Assembly (NCBI RefSeq): GCF_004634215.1
Contig: NZ_SMMH01000009.1
Coordinates: 1-64,000 of the forward strand
Direction: 5' to 3'
DNA length: 64,000 bases
Source of the DNA: Deinococcus fonticola
Lineage (GTDB): Bacteria > Deinococcota > Deinococci > Deinococcales > Deinococcaceae
Part shown: piece by piece, positions 1 to 9,571 of the stretch
Position numbering within the stretch: the stretch's first letter is position 1
Layout: each line of letters opens with the position of its first letter
Notes under the pieces: model-generated
What the model was told of the DNA's origin: nothing
Seen by the model: only the letters and a program-made list of their open reading frames with translations
Database searches by the model: none
Translations under genes and position numbers: made by a program

Positions 1-111
1 CCAGGTGGGCCTGATCCAGAACCTCTGGGCAAACGGAAGAAGAAATGCTCTGACCCCATTACGTTGCTGGAAGTCGGCTGGACGCTGGTTTTACGTCCTC
101 TCTCATAAAGT

Positions 112-141
112 TTGTCAGGCCGTCAGGGTTTCCGCTATAAT
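112..141 (+). promoter_or_regulatory. Sigma-70-type promoter, leaderless start
   Basis: TTGTCA at 112-117 and a perfect TATAAT at 136-141 are separated by 18 nt. The ATG at 152 lies only 10 nt after the -10 box, so the transcript should begin at or next to the start codon. Confidence 0.7.
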
Positions 142-151
142 CCATGTTTTC

Positions 152-406
152 ATGACCCTTGATTGGAAGGCAAAAGCGGAAGAGTACGATATTTTATCGG
201 CACACTTTCGTGATCTCGTCCTTGAAGTATGTGCGGAAAAGCCTCCAATTTTAGAGAATCTGGACTTTAATGTTGCTGAATGGCTGGGTGCCGATCCCAA
301 ACCTCTCTTTCCAGAATGGGAGACTTTGCACCGCAATGATTGGCTCCCCATCAGCTTGGCCGTTCACCTCTTTCAAGTCGAACACAATCAAGCCCAGTAC
401 AATTAA
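152..406 (+). CDS. Hypothetical protein, 84 aa
   Basis: I do not recognise this protein. The reading frame is open further upstream, but the ATG at 152 is chosen because it sits just downstream of a strong promoter and begins the more protein-like part (MTLDWKAKAEEYDIL). The product is acidic, with Trp-rich stretches (EWLGADP, EWETLHRNDW) and no signal peptide or membrane segment. Its base composition is visibly AT-richer than the aminotransferase gene 9 bp downstream, which suggests acquisition by transfer. It may be co-transcribed with that gene. An antitoxin or immunity role would be a guess and is not claimed. Confidence 0.55.
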   Translation: MTLDWKAKAEEYDILSAHFRDLVLEVCAEKPPILENLDFNVAEWLGADPKPLFPEWETLHRNDWLPISLAVHLFQVEHNQAQYN

Positions 407-415
407 GGAGTACTT

Positions 416-1792
416 ATGACCACCGCGACCAAACCCCGTCAGCCTGAACTGAAAACCGCGCTCCCCGGCCCGAAAACGGCCGAGATCATGGCGCGTGACG
501 CGCAGCACCTCTCCACGTCATACATGCGCCCCTACCCCTTCGTGCCGGACCACGGCGAGGGCGTGTGGCTCACCGACGTGGACGGGAACACCATGCTGGA
601 CTTCTTCGCGGGGATCGCCGTGAGCACGACCGGGCACGCGCACCCGCACGTGGTGAAGGCCGTGCAGGAGCAGATCACGAAGTTCACGCACGTGTGCCTG
701 ACCGATTACCCGCAGGAGATCACCACCAGCCTCGCCGAGCGCCTCGTGAAACACGTGGAGAAGGACGGGGAGAAGTGGCGCGTGTTCTTCAGCAACAGCG
801 GCGCGGAGGCCGTGGAAGCGGCCGTGAAACTGGCCCGCAACCACACCGGGCGCCAGCACATCATCTCCACCATGGGGTCCTTCCACGGCCGCACGTACGG
901 CGCCATCACGCTGACCGGCAGCAAGACGAAGTACAAGCGCGGCTTCGGCCCGCTGCTGCCAGCTGTCTCGCACGTGCCGTACCCGAACCCCTTCCGGCCG
1001 CCGCTGGGCAGCACGCCCGAAACCTGCGGTCAGGCCGTCCTGGCGCACATCGAGGAACTCTTCGTGGGCATCCTGCCCGCTGACGAGGTCGCCGCGATCA
1101 TCGTGGAACCCATGCAGGGCGAGGGCGGGTACATCGTGCCGCCCGCCGACTTCCTGCCGGGGCTGCGCGCGCTGTGCGACAGGCACGGCATCCTGCTGAT
1201 CTTCGACGAGGTGCAGGCCGGCATGGGCCGCACCGGGAAGATGTTCAGCTACCAGCACTTCGGCAACAACGGTCAAGACTGCCAGCCGGATATCATCACG
1301 TCCGCCAAGGGCATCGCGTCCGGCATGCCGCTGGGCGCCCTGCTCGCCAAGGAAAGCGTCATGACCTGGCCGGTCGGGTCGCACGGCAGCACCTACGGCG
1401 GGAACCCGGTCGCGGCGGCCGCGTCTCACGCCACGCTGGATCTGCTCGAAGGCGTGGTGAAGCACCCCGGCTGCGGCGAGAGCCTGATGGACAACGCCAC
1501 GCAGGTCGGCAACTACATCCTGGCCGAGCTGAAGAAGATGCAGGCCGAGTTCCCTTTCCTGGGCGACGTGCGCGGCGAGGGCCTGTTCATCGGCCTGGAA
1601 TTCGTGAAGCCGGACGGCAGCCCCGACGGCGCCCTGCGCGACCGGGCCAGCATGGCGATGTTCGAGAAGGGCCTCCTGAACCTCGACTGCGGCGAGGCCG
1701 TGATCCGCATCAGCCCGCCGCTGATCCTGACCCGCGAGGACGCTGAGACGGGCCTGAATATCATGCGCGACACCCTGCGCGACCTGAATTAA
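416..1792 (+). CDS. Class III (4-aminobutyrate/ornithine-type) aminotransferase
   Basis: This is a PLP-dependent fold-type I aminotransferase of 458 aa, the usual length for the 4-aminobutyrate aminotransferase group. Visible motifs are the cofactor phosphate-binding NSGAEAVEAA, the cofactor-stacking FDEVQAGMGRTG with its Asp, and the Schiff-base Lys at about residue 298 (SAKGIASGMPLG). It should transfer an omega- or alpha-amino group to 2-oxoglutarate in the cytoplasm. Substrate cannot be read from sequence; GABA, ornithine or another amine are all possible. An AAGGAG ribosome site precedes the ATG. It lies 9 bp after the small upstream gene and ends at a clear hairpin terminator. Confidence 0.9.
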   Translation: MTTATKPRQPELKTALPGPKTAEIMARDAQHLSTSYMRPYPFVPDHGEGVWLTDVDGNTMLDFFAGIAVSTTGHAHPHVVKAVQEQITKFTHVCLTDYPQEITTSLAERLVKHVEKDGEKWRVFFSNSGAEAVEAAVKLARNHTGRQHIISTMGSFHGRTYGAITLTGSKTKYKRGFGPLLPAVSHVPYPNPFRPPLGSTPETCGQAVLAHIEELFVGILPADEVAAIIVEPMQGEGGYIVPPADFLPGLRALCDRHGILLIFDEVQAGMGRTGKMFSYQHFGNNGQDCQPDIITSAKGIASGMPLGALLAKESVMTWPVGSHGSTYGGNPVAAAASHATLDLLEGVVKHPGCGESLMDNATQVGNYILAELKKMQAEFPFLGDVRGEGLFIGLEFVKPDGSPDGALRDRASMAMFEKGLLNLDCGEAVIRISPPLILTREDAETGLNIMRDTLRDLN

Positions 1793-1807
1793 CATCAAGG
1801 TGTCCTG

Positions 1808-1840
1808 ACCCGCTGCCACCACCGGCAGCGGGTTTCCTTA
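1808..1840 (+). terminator. Intrinsic terminator of the aminotransferase gene
   Basis: A 10-bp perfect stem (ACCCGCTGCC / GGCAGCGGGT) with a 6-nt loop at 1818-1823 is followed by a T-rich stretch. Confidence 0.75.
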
Positions 1841-1925
1841 TGCAAGACCTAAAGGGTTCCTTTTCCTGCTGCCTGCTGTGCTGAATTACGCTGGCAACAA
1901 CATTAAAACAAAGGAGGGCAAGAAG

Positions 1926-2120
1926 ATGGGAGAAGGCAACCCGAGTGCGCGTCAAGGGCAAACTGAACGCAGTCCGCAGGGTGCACATAAGGACACGGAC
2001 GACCTGAGCAGCATCAAGGACGTGCAGCAGACCGGCATGCAGGAAAAAGCCCAGCAGGTGGAGAACCTCCCGGAGGAGGAAATTAATCCGGGCGTAACTG
2101 CCGAACCGCGTAAACGCTAG
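1926..2120 (+). CDS. Small hydrophilic protein, 64 aa (MGEG family, copy 1)
   Basis: An unrecognised, very hydrophilic protein rich in Gln, Glu, Lys and Gly, with no hydrophobic core and probably disordered. The ATG at 1926 is chosen over an upstream ATG because AAGGAGG lies about 8 nt before it. It starts MGEGNPSARQG, and the next gene starts MGEGKPNGEAR, so the two look like diverged tandem copies. They are 8 bp apart, each with its own AGGAGG site, and are probably co-transcribed. Small disordered proteins of this composition are often linked to desiccation or stress in this phylum, but that is inference here. Confidence 0.7.
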   Translation: MGEGNPSARQGQTERSPQGAHKDTDDLSSIKDVQQTGMQEKAQQVENLPEEEINPGVTAEPRKR

Positions 2121-2128
2121 GAGGACGT

Positions 2129-2455
2129 ATGGGTGAGGGCAAACCGAACGGTGAGGCGCGGGCAAACGTGCCGCAGGAAACCATCAACGATCAGGGACAG
2201 TGGAACACGGGCACGCCGAAGGACCCCGGGGATGCGGTGACACAGGGCATCTACCCGGACGCCAGCGACGCGAATGCGGACGCCGGCGCGGGCACGTCTC
2301 AGGCGCAACAAGTATCCATGACCACGGATCCGCGCCCGGTGGAACAGGGCGGCAACGGGAACCCCAGCACCTACGGCAGCATGAAAGAGGGCCTGCCGGC
2401 CAGTGGGGCGGCCACCGATCCGAGCAAGACCACGCCCGGGGACGAATCGGCCTGA
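2129..2455 (+). CDS. Small hydrophilic protein, 108 aa (MGEG family, copy 2)
   Basis: An unrecognised, probably disordered protein rich in Gly, Ala, Asp, Thr, Pro and Gln, without signal peptide or membrane segment. It begins MGEGKPNGEARANVP, resembling the N-terminus of the gene 8 bp upstream. It is longer because of a second half with motifs such as PRPVEQGGNGNPSTYGS. The AGGAGG at about 2120 is a strong ribosome site. A hairpin follows the stop codon. No catalytic or binding motif is visible. Confidence 0.7.
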   Translation: MGEGKPNGEARANVPQETINDQGQWNTGTPKDPGDAVTQGIYPDASDANADAGAGTSQAQQVSMTTDPRPVEQGGNGNPSTYGSMKEGLPASGAATDPSKTTPGDESA

Positions 2456-2468
2456 GCCTGCCTAGTCC

Positions 2469-2499
2469 GCCCACAAATCCCAGCCAGAGATTTGTGGGC
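2469..2499 (+). terminator. Hairpin after the small hydrophilic gene pair
   Basis: An 11-bp perfect stem (GCCCACAAATC / GATTTGTGGGC) with a 9-nt loop. No T-run follows, so it may act as a weak terminator or as an mRNA-stabilising stem. Confidence 0.5.
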
Positions 2500-2560
2500 C
2501 TGACAGGCTGAATTCCATTTCCGACACCTCAGGGGAAGGGCTGTCAGGATTTTGTGATGA

Positions 2561-2589
2561 TTGACACGCCCGAAAAGCGGGTGTAGCCT
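2561..2589 (+). promoter_or_regulatory. Promoter of the sugar ABC importer operon
   Basis: A perfect TTGACA (2561-2566), a 17-nt spacer and TAGCCT (2584-2589). The predicted transcript has a leader of about 80 nt that contains an operator-like palindrome and a GGGAG ribosome site. Confidence 0.75.
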
Positions 2590-2615
2590 GCCAGCATTAA
2601 TAACCATCAATGAGT

Positions 2616-2627
2616 GGAACCGCTTCC
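2616..2627 (+). promoter_or_regulatory. Candidate LacI-family operator
   Basis: GGAAccgcTTCC is a palindrome with a central CG, the arrangement typical of LacI/MalR/CcpA-type operators. It lies about 20 bp downstream of the expected transcription start of the substrate-binding protein gene, where a bound repressor would block elongation. The regulator is not in this window. Confidence 0.5.
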
Positions 2628-2674
2628 GCATGGGGTGTGCCCGGCGGTCAGGCTGGCTTCACCAAGGGAGACCT

Positions 2675-3937
<1,263 letters not shown>

Positions 3938-4008
3938 GACGTGAGCCCGGGGCGGTTCACACTGACTGTCCCTCCATCCCCACAACTTCGCTGCTCTGAG
4001 GGTTTAGA

Positions 4009-4050
4009 GAAAGCCGGAGTGTCTACACTGGAGGCACTCCGCTTTCTTTT
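4009..4050 (+). terminator. Intra-operon stem-loop with T-run
   Basis: GAAAGC-c-GGAGTG pairs with CACTCC-GCTTTC (12 bp, one bulged C, 13-nt loop) and is followed by TTTT. It sits in the 180-bp gap between the binding-protein gene and the first permease gene. A partial terminator here would give more binding protein than permease, a common design in ABC importers. Confidence 0.65.
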
Positions 4051-4117
4051 CCATATGCCTGAAGGTTCCGGCGGCCTGCGTTCCCGAAGCCCTCACGTCC
4101 TGATTACTGGAGGAGTC

Positions 4118-5092
4118 ATGACCACCACGCCCAATCCCCCCCCAGTTTCCCCACCTCCGGCCAGCAAGACAGTTTCCGGGCAGCGTGTCCGGGGCCTCGC
4201 GGAATCACGGGCGCGGGTCGCCATGTGGATGATGCTGCCCATGCTAATTGTGCTGCTGCTGGTGGCCGGATATCCTCTCTTCCGAACCATCTACCTGTCG
4301 TTTTTCGAGTACAACATCAACAGCGCCGCGCCGCCCAAGTTCGTCGGCCTGGAGAACTACTGGTTCACAAACGAGGAAGGCGTGGGCCTGGGCATCCTGC
4401 AAACGCCGGAGTGGTGGCAGTCGGTGTGGAACACCAGCAAATTCACGATCTTCTCGGTGCTGCTGGAAACGGTGCTGGGGCTGGTTTTCGCGCTGGTGAT
4501 CAACTCCAAGATCAGGGGACGCGGGCTGCTGCGCACGGCCATCCTGGTGCCGTGGGCCATTCCCACGGTGGTCAGCGCCCAGGTATGGAACTGGATGTAC
4601 AACGACTCCTACGGCATCCTGAGCCAGTGGGGCCAGAAGCTGGGCATGTTGCAGCCCGGTCAGTCTTTCCTGTCGAATCCCGACACGGCCCTGACCGCGC
4701 TGGTCGCGGTAGACGTGTGGAAAACCGCGCCCTTCATGGCGCTGCTGCTGCTGGCGGGCTTGCAGAGTATCCCCAGTGACATGTACGAGGCCGCCGACGT
4801 GGACGGCGCCAGCCCGGTGCGGCAGTTTTTCAGCCTGACCCTGCCCCTCCTCACGCCCGCGCTGCTGGTCGCCCTGATTTTCCGCACGCTGGACGCCCTG
4901 CGCGTGTTCGACATGCCGTACATCGTGAAAGGCAACGCGCCGGAAACCATGACCATGAGCATCTACGCCCGGCAGCAGATGATCAACAACGCCGAATTCG
5001 GCTTCGGTTCGGCCATCAGCGTGCTGATTTTCCTGATCATCATGATCTTCACGGTCATCTACGTGACCAGCCTGCGCGTGAAATTCGACTGA
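4118..5092 (+). CDS. Sugar ABC transporter permease, MalF-like
   Basis: A 324-aa inner-membrane permease. After a Pro-rich cytoplasmic N-terminus it has the first helix ([20 protein letters not shown]) and about five further helices. The EAA loop that docks the ATPase is visible as [20 protein letters not shown]. The ATG at 4118 has a GGAGG site 7 nt upstream; the frame is open further upstream but that part overlaps the intergenic hairpin. It lies 12 bp before the MalG-like gene and is translated with it. Confidence 0.9.
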   Translation: MTTTPNPPPVSPPPASKTVSGQRVRGLAESRARVAMWMMLPMLIVLLLVAGYPLFRTIYLSFFEYNINSAAPPKFVGLENYWFTNEEGVGLGILQTPEWWQSVWNTSKFTIFSVLLETVLGLVFALVINSKIRGRGLLRTAILVPWAIPTVVSAQVWNWMYNDSYGILSQWGQKLGMLQPGQSFLSNPDTALTALVAVDVWKTAPFMALLLLAGLQSIPSDMYEAADVDGASPVRQFFSLTLPLLTPALLVALIFRTLDALRVFDMPYIVKGNAPETMTMSIYARQQMINNAEFGFGSAISVLIFLIIMIFTVIYVTSLRVKFD

Positions 5093-5104
5093 GGAGCGTG
5101 ACCG

Positions 5105-5956
5105 ATGAACTCCAAGAACCCCGCCGTCCGCGCCCTCGTCACGGCCCTTTTCTGGATCGCCGTGGTCGTGATCCTGTTCTATGTGCTGTTTCCGTTCTAC
5201 TGGGCCCTGAAGACCAGCTTCACCTCGCCGGCCCGCCTGTCAGCCGAGGCCTTGCAGTGGGTTCCCTCGCAGCTCACCTGGGAGAACTACCGCATGGTGT
5301 TTTCCGGCCAGCCGTTCGGACGCAACCTGATGAACTCGCTGGTGGTCGCCAGCGGCACGGTGCTGCTGAGCCTGCTGCTGTCGCTGCTGGCCGCCTACGC
5401 CCTGGGAAAATTCCGTTTCAAAGGCAAAAGCGTGCTGATGTACCTGATCCTGGGGGTCAGCGTGTTTCCGCAGATCGCGGTGCTGGGCGGCATGTACACC
5501 ACCATCCGGGCGCTCGGCCTGTACAACAACGTCTTTGGCCTGATGCTGTCCTACATGATCTTTACGCTGCCTTTCACGGTGTGGACGCTCACCAGTTTCG
5601 TGCGGGAAATTCCCACCGAACTGGAGGAAGCCGCCTACGTGGACGGCGCCAGTCCGCTCACCACGCTGTTCAAGGTGCTGCTACCGGTCATGACGCCTGC
5701 GCTGGTCACCACCGGCCTGCTGGCCTTCATCAACGCCTGGAACGAGTTCCTGTTCGCCCTGACGTTCACCTCCAGCAACGCCGCCAAGACCGTGCCCGTC
5801 GCCATTGGGCAGTTCTCCGGGGCTTCGCAGTACGAGAACCCGTTCGGGCAGATCATGGCCGCCAGCGTCATCGTGACCATTCCCCTGATCGTGCTGGTGC
5901 TGGTGTTCCAGCGCAACATCGTGTCGGGCCTGACTGCCGGGGCCGTGAAAGGCTGA
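5105..5956 (+). CDS. Sugar ABC transporter permease, MalG-like
   Basis: A 283-aa inner-membrane permease, the usual length for MalG-type subunits, with six predicted helices. The EAA motif is [21 protein letters not shown]. Its ribosome site GAGGAG overlaps the stop region of the preceding permease gene. Together with the binding protein and MalF-like subunit it forms the importer; the ATPase must come from another locus. The gene is followed by a GC hairpin and seven Ts. Confidence 0.9.
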   Translation: MNSKNPAVRALVTALFWIAVVVILFYVLFPFYWALKTSFTSPARLSAEALQWVPSQLTWENYRMVFSGQPFGRNLMNSLVVASGTVLLSLLLSLLAAYALGKFRFKGKSVLMYLILGVSVFPQIAVLGGMYTTIRALGLYNNVFGLMLSYMIFTLPFTVWTLTSFVREIPTELEEAAYVDGASPLTTLFKVLLPVMTPALVTTGLLAFINAWNEFLFALTFTSSNAAKTVPVAIGQFSGASQYENPFGQIMAASVIVTIPLIVLVLVFQRNIVSGLTAGAVKG

Positions 5957-5964
5957 GGACAAGT

Positions 5965-6001
5965 CCGCTGGGGCCGCATCCGTTGTGGGGGCGGTTTTTT
6001 T
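5965..6001 (+). terminator. Terminator of the sugar importer operon
   Basis: Nested GC pairing (CCGC 5965-5968 with GCGG 5991-5994; CCGCA 5974-5978 with TGTGG 5984-5988) ends in TTTTTTT. The stem is imperfect but the T-run is strong. Confidence 0.6.
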
Positions 6002-6033
6002 AGGTGTGCAGAAAAGCGGTTAGGGCGTGATGG

Positions 6034-6177
6034 TCAGGCTGTCGCGAGGGCGGTGTGGGTGCGCCGGTTCACCCCCGTTCCCCGCGCCTCCCAGCAAACC
6101 GGGCAGTTGCACCAGAAGCGCGGTACGCCCTTGCTGTCAGCCGTTCCCAGGAAAGTCAGGGCGGCCTTCACCCTCAC
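6034..6177 (-). pseudogene. Truncated PhnP-like metallo-beta-lactamase gene remnant
   Basis: A 47-codon frame starts with GTG overlapping the trpC stop (GTGA) and encodes LTFLGTADSKGVPRFWCNCP, then VCWEARGTGVNRRTHTALATA and a stop. This matches the N-terminus of PhnP-like MBL-fold phosphodiesterases: the LTxxGTxxxxGVP strand plus a zinc-binding CxCxxC cluster followed by NRR. Everything after that, including the HxHxDH metal site, is missing, so the fragment cannot be active. The 4-nt overlap suggests the ancestral gene was translationally coupled to trpC. It was too short for a standard gene search. Confidence 0.7.
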
Positions 6178-6965
6178 CGGGCCATCAAGTTCTGCGCGGC
6201 CTGCGCCAGGTTGCCGCTGCCCGCCAGGCTGCTGCCTACCAGCACGGCGTCGGCCAGGTCGTGAACCCCAGCCAGATCACGCGGAGTCGCGTATCCACTT
6301 TCCGCCACCAGGACGCCGGTAAACCCGCGTTCACGCGCCAGGCGAATCAGGCGCGGACTCTGGCCGAGGTCGATGCTGAGGGTCTTGAGGTCGCGGTTGT
6401 TCACGCCGATGATGCGCGGGTGAACTTCGAGGGCCAGTTCCAGTTCGGCTTCGTCGTGGACTTCCACCAGCGCGTCCAGGCCCAGGTGTTCGGCCATCCT
6501 GAAATATTCACCCGTGGCGTTGCCCAGCACGCTGACCATCAGCAGCGCAGCGGAGGCGCCCCAGTCGGCAGCCTCGCGCAGCATGGCCGGGTGAACCACG
6601 AAATCCTTGCGAATCACGGGCAGGGAAACGGCCTGCACCACCTCCAGCAGCGCCTTCCGACTGCCGCCGAAGTGCCGGGGTTCAGTCAGGCAACTGATGG
6701 CCTGCGCGCCGCCCCGCGCGTACTCCCGGGCCGCCGTGGCCGGATCGAGCGGCGCGATGGCACCTTGGCTGGGGCTGGCGCGTTTCACCTCGGCGATCAG
6801 AGAGAGGCCCGGCTGGCGCAGCGCCGCCTCGAAGCGCCGCGCTGCCGGGCGGGCTTCCCCCAGCGCCGCGTCCGCGTCCTGGTAATCCTGCACGCGCTCC
6901 TGCACGATGCGGCCCAGCACCCCGGGAACATGGCTGAAATCAAGGTCAGGCACACAGAATGTCAT
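6174..6965 (-). CDS. trpC: Indole-3-glycerol-phosphate synthase
   Basis: A TIM-barrel enzyme of 263 aa that closes 1-(2-carboxyphenylamino)-1-deoxyribulose-5-phosphate to indole-3-glycerol phosphate in tryptophan synthesis. Family motifs are clear: LIAEVKRASPSQG with the catalytic Lys, LTEPRHFGGS, VIRKDFVVHPAML with the second Lys, GVNNRDLKTL and VAESGYATPRD. Full length for the family. The ATG is 7 nt after TATACT, so the mRNA is probably leaderless. It diverges from hpt and is not in a trp operon here. Its stop overlaps a decayed MBL-fold gene start. Confidence 0.95.
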   Translation of the reverse strand: MTFCVPDLDFSHVPGVLGRIVQERVQDYQDADAALGEARPAARRFEAALRQPGLSLIAEVKRASPSQGAIAPLDPATAAREYARGGAQAISCLTEPRHFGGSRKALLEVVQAVSLPVIRKDFVVHPAMLREAADWGASAALLMVSVLGNATGEYFRMAEHLGLDALVEVHDEAELELALEVHPRIIGVNNRDLKTLSIDLGQSPRLIRLARERGFTGVLVAESGYATPRDLAGVHDLADAVLVGSSLAGSGNLAQAAQNLMAR

Positions 6966-7024
6966 GCAGCGGAGTATACGGAGGACAGGCGCGGCGCAGG
7001 GCGGGCATGTTAGCCTGAGCGCAT
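6966..7024. promoter_or_regulatory. Divergent leaderless promoters for trpC and hpt
   Basis: On the minus strand TATACT (6978-6973) is 7 nt before the trpC ATG. On the plus strand TAGCCT (7011-7016) is 8 nt before the hpt ATG. No ribosome-binding site fits between either -10 box and its start codon. Confidence 0.6.
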
Positions 7025-7552
7025 ATGAGCCTCGCCCCCAGTCATGGCCCCGTGCAGATCAGCCCCGAACAACTCAAGGCCCGCATTCACGAACTGGCCG
7101 CCAGCATCCGCAAGGATCACGAAGGTCACGAGCCTCACCTGATCTGCGTGCTGAACGGCGCCTTCATGTTTTTCACGGACCTCGTCCGCGCGCTGGACGT
7201 GCCCTGCACCCTGGATTTTATGCAGACCAGCAGTTACGGCGACGCCAAGCAGAGCAGCGGTGAGGTGAAACTCGTCAAAGATCTGCAATTCCCCATCAGC
7301 GACCGGCATGTCGTGCTGGTGGACGACATCGTGGATTCCGGGATCACCATGAATTACCTGCTGCACTACCTCGAGGGGCGTGGCCCGGCCAGCCTGCGCG
7401 TGGCGGCGCTGCTCAGCAAACCCAGCCGCCGCAAAGTGGAGGTGCCGGTGGATTACCTGGGGTTCACCATTCCTGACGCCTTCGTGTTCGGGTACGGTCT
7501 GGACCGGGCGCAGTACGACCGCAACCTGCCGTTCATCACCAGTCAGGAGTGA
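7025..7552 (+). CDS. hpt: Hypoxanthine(-guanine) phosphoribosyltransferase
   Basis: A 175-aa cytoplasmic purine-salvage enzyme that makes IMP (and possibly GMP) from the base and PRPP. The PRPP-binding motif is VVLVDDIVDSGITMNYL, and the purine-stacking region lies in the C-terminal part (DAFVFGYGLD). Length matches bacterial Hpt. The ATG follows TAGCCT by 8 nt, indicating a leaderless mRNA. A strong bidirectional terminator separates it from the convergent secreted-protein gene. Confidence 0.93.
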   Translation: MSLAPSHGPVQISPEQLKARIHELAASIRKDHEGHEPHLICVLNGAFMFFTDLVRALDVPCTLDFMQTSSYGDAKQSSGEVKLVKDLQFPISDRHVVLVDDIVDSGITMNYLLHYLEGRGPASLRVAALLSKPSRRKVEVPVDYLGFTIPDAFVFGYGLDRAQYDRNLPFITSQE

Positions 7553-7620
7553 ACCGGACACCCGAGCGTTGACGCCCCCCCTAGCAGGGAAGGCGCGAAA
7601 AGCGTATCAGCACCAATACA

Positions 7621-7657
7621 GGAAGGTCACAGCATCCCCGCTGTGACCTTCCTCTCT
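7621..7657. terminator. Strong terminator between hpt and the secreted-protein gene
   Basis: A 13-bp perfect stem (GGAAGGTCACAGC / GCTGTGACCTTCC) with loop ATCCCC (7634-7639), followed on the plus strand by TCTCTTT. It lies between convergent genes and may serve both. Confidence 0.8.
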
Positions 7658-7688
7658 TTCCCTGGTAAAGCTGCCCTGACTGGCTGGC

Positions 7689-8579
7689 TCAATCCGTGGT
7701 GGTGTCGCCCGGCGTCTCTGTATCGCCCTGTTCGTCCTGACCGCGCCGGCCACCGCGCCCGAAGTTCAGGCCGAAGTTGGGGTCGGCCTGCGCCTGCGTG
7801 ACCATCTGCGCGGCCTGGGCCTGCGTGAGGCGTCCGGCGCTCACGTCGGCCTGAAGCTGGGTTTTCAGGGCGTTCACGGCGACGGTGTGCAGGGTGGCGG
7901 TGCTGACGCCCCTGGCCTGCGCGAGTTGCGCGACGCTCTGCCCGCCCTGAAGTTGCGTGAACAGTTGCTGCTCGGTCAGGTTCAGCGCTTTGGCCACGGC
8001 CGCCGTCACGGCCTGCCCGAACCCACCGCGAGCACCCTGCCGGTCAGCACCGCCCCGATCAGCACTGCCCCGGCCCATCTGCTGGTCGGACGGGTTACCC
8101 TGAAAACCCCGGGCGTTGCCAGGCCCACTGAAATTATCGTCGTGGCCCTTCCCGCCGCGCAGGCCGTGTCCCCCACGTCCACCAGCCAGCGCGAAGGGGT
8201 CGTCCTGAAGGCGCTGCGTCATGTTCTGCGCCATCTCCGCCGGGAAATCCCCGGACTTGACGCCCTGTTCGAGGGTGCTTTTTCCAGCGGCCTGCGCGGC
8301 GGCCTTCAGGCGATCCACACTGATGCCCAGTTGCGCGGCCAGTTTCTGAAGGAACACGTTCGCGTAATTCGTGCCACTCTGCTGACGTGGCTGAACCTGC
8401 TGGTTCTGTTGATTCTGCTGGTTGCGCTGCCCAGGTTGCAGCGGCTGCACGCGCTGCGGAGCCGAGGGGCTGGCACTGCTACTGGCACTGCTGCTCGTCT
8501 GCGCGACCACCAGACCCACCGTGAGGGGCAAAGCCGCCAAAGCAATTAACGGTAAACGGGCCAAAACATCCTTTTTCAT
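7689..8579 (-). CDS. Secreted Q/N- and G-rich protein of unknown function
   Basis: A 296-aa exported protein. A signal peptide covers about residues 1-27 (hydrophobic core LIALAALPLTVGLVV, cleavage near VVA-Q). Then come a Ser/Ala/Pro stretch, a Gln/Asn-rich linker (NQQNQQNQQVQ), and two related helical segments. The first contains FLQKLAAQLGISVDRLKAA, the second AVTAAVAKALNLTEQQLFTQ, and the Gly/Asp-rich spacer between them is probably disordered. The second segment carries QLQGGQSVAQLAQARGVS, a helix-pair pattern seen in many uncharacterised exported proteins. ATG 8579 is chosen because AAGGAG precedes it and the signal peptide begins there. Function unknown. Confidence 0.85.
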   Translation of the reverse strand: MKKDVLARLPLIALAALPLTVGLVVAQTSSSASSSASPSAPQRVQPLQPGQRNQQNQQNQQVQPRQQSGTNYANVFLQKLAAQLGISVDRLKAAAQAAGKSTLEQGVKSGDFPAEMAQNMTQRLQDDPFALAGGRGGHGLRGGKGHDDNFSGPGNARGFQGNPSDQQMGRGSADRGGADRQGARGGFGQAVTAAVAKALNLTEQQLFTQLQGGQSVAQLAQARGVSTATLHTVAVNALKTQLQADVSAGRLTQAQAAQMVTQAQADPNFGLNFGRGGRRGQDEQGDTETPGDTTTD

Positions 8580-8762
8580 GTGAAACTCCTTTTGACTGGG
8601 AAACGGGGGTGAAGGTGACGCGGGGGTTCCACTTCCGGCCACGCGCCGAGCATGCCGGGACGCGGTTAAACCGGGGCTAACGAAAGAATCCCGGGGTGAC
8701 CGGCACAGGAAAAACATGAGTCAGACAGCGCATCGAACTTCTGCCCCCTGCTTTCGGCATTT

Positions 8763-8790
8763 TTGAGCTACCCCTTTTGTCCCTTATCCT
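8763..8790 (+). promoter_or_regulatory. Leaderless promoter of the FAH-family gene
   Basis: TTGAGC (8763-8768), a 16-nt spacer, TATCCT (8785-8790), and the ATG 6 nt later. Confidence 0.65.
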
Positions 8791-8796
8791 TTCTGT

Positions 8797-9549
8797 ATGC
8801 GAATAGTTCGAGTGGAAGTGGATGGACAGCCGCAGTGGGGGCAGGCCGAGGGAGACGTTATTCACTTCACGCGCGGCATGGCGGGCGCCCGTACCGGCGA
8901 AACGGCCCCGCTGGAAGGCGCGAAGCTGCTGGCCCCGGCGGAACCCACGAAAATCGTGTGCGTGGGCCGCAATTACGTGAATCACATCAAGGAACTGGGC
9001 AACGACACGGGCGACCTGCCGCGTGAACCGGGCATTTTTCTGAAAGGGCCGAACGCCCTGGCGAACCCCGACGAAAGCGTCGAGTACCCCACCTGGACGC
9101 AGAATTTTCATTACGAGGGCGAGTTGGCCCTGGTGATCGGCCAGCGCGCCAGCCAGCTGAAACCCGACGACGCGCTGGGCGCCGTGCTGGGGTACACGTG
9201 TGGGCTGGACCTGACGGCCCGCGACCTCCAGAAGCCCGACTTGCAGTGGTTCCGGGCCAAAGCGGCGGATAAGTTCTGCCCGCTGGGGCCGTGGCTGGAA
9301 ACGCAACTGAATCCGGCGGACGTGCGCGTGCAACTGCGCGTGAACGGCGAAACGCGCCAGGACGGGCGCACCAGTCACATGATTTTCGACGTGGTGCAGA
9401 TTCTCGTGTACATCACCAGATACGTGACATTGGAGCCAGGAGACGTCGTCCTGACGGGAACGCCTGAAGGGGTCGGCCCGCTGCAAAAAGGCGACGTGGT
9501 GGAAGTGGAAGTCGATGGAATCGGGGTGCTGAAAACGCCTATCGTTTGA
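8797..9549 (+). CDS. Fumarylacetoacetate hydrolase family protein
   Basis: A 250-aa protein with the FAH catalytic fold, probably a metal-dependent hydrolase, decarboxylase or isomerase acting on beta-diketo or 2-oxo acids. Visible motifs are [17 protein letters not shown], the FLKGPNAL strand, the metal-binding [11 protein letters not shown] (acidic residues in E-x-E) and [14 protein letters not shown], and the C-terminal [13 protein letters not shown]. Length fits the short FAHD1/YcgM type, whose members include oxaloacetate decarboxylases and acylpyruvases. Exact substrate cannot be assigned. Confidence 0.88.
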   Translation: MRIVRVEVDGQPQWGQAEGDVIHFTRGMAGARTGETAPLEGAKLLAPAEPTKIVCVGRNYVNHIKELGNDTGDLPREPGIFLKGPNALANPDESVEYPTWTQNFHYEGELALVIGQRASQLKPDDALGAVLGYTCGLDLTARDLQKPDLQWFRAKAADKFCPLGPWLETQLNPADVRVQLRVNGETRQDGRTSHMIFDVVQILVYITRYVTLEPGDVVLTGTPEGVGPLQKGDVVEVEVDGIGVLKTPIV

Positions 9550-9571
9550 TAGTAGGTCGAAAAATCACGAG

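Noticed and set aside
518..1822. Long minus-strand frame opposite the aminotransferase gene
   Set aside because: It is His/Ala/Gly/Arg-rich antisense to an intact enzyme; such frames are common in high-GC DNA. The same applies to 2648-3985, 14467-16437, 17301-18632, 27482-28963, 37430-39142, 40189-42567 and 46664-49144.
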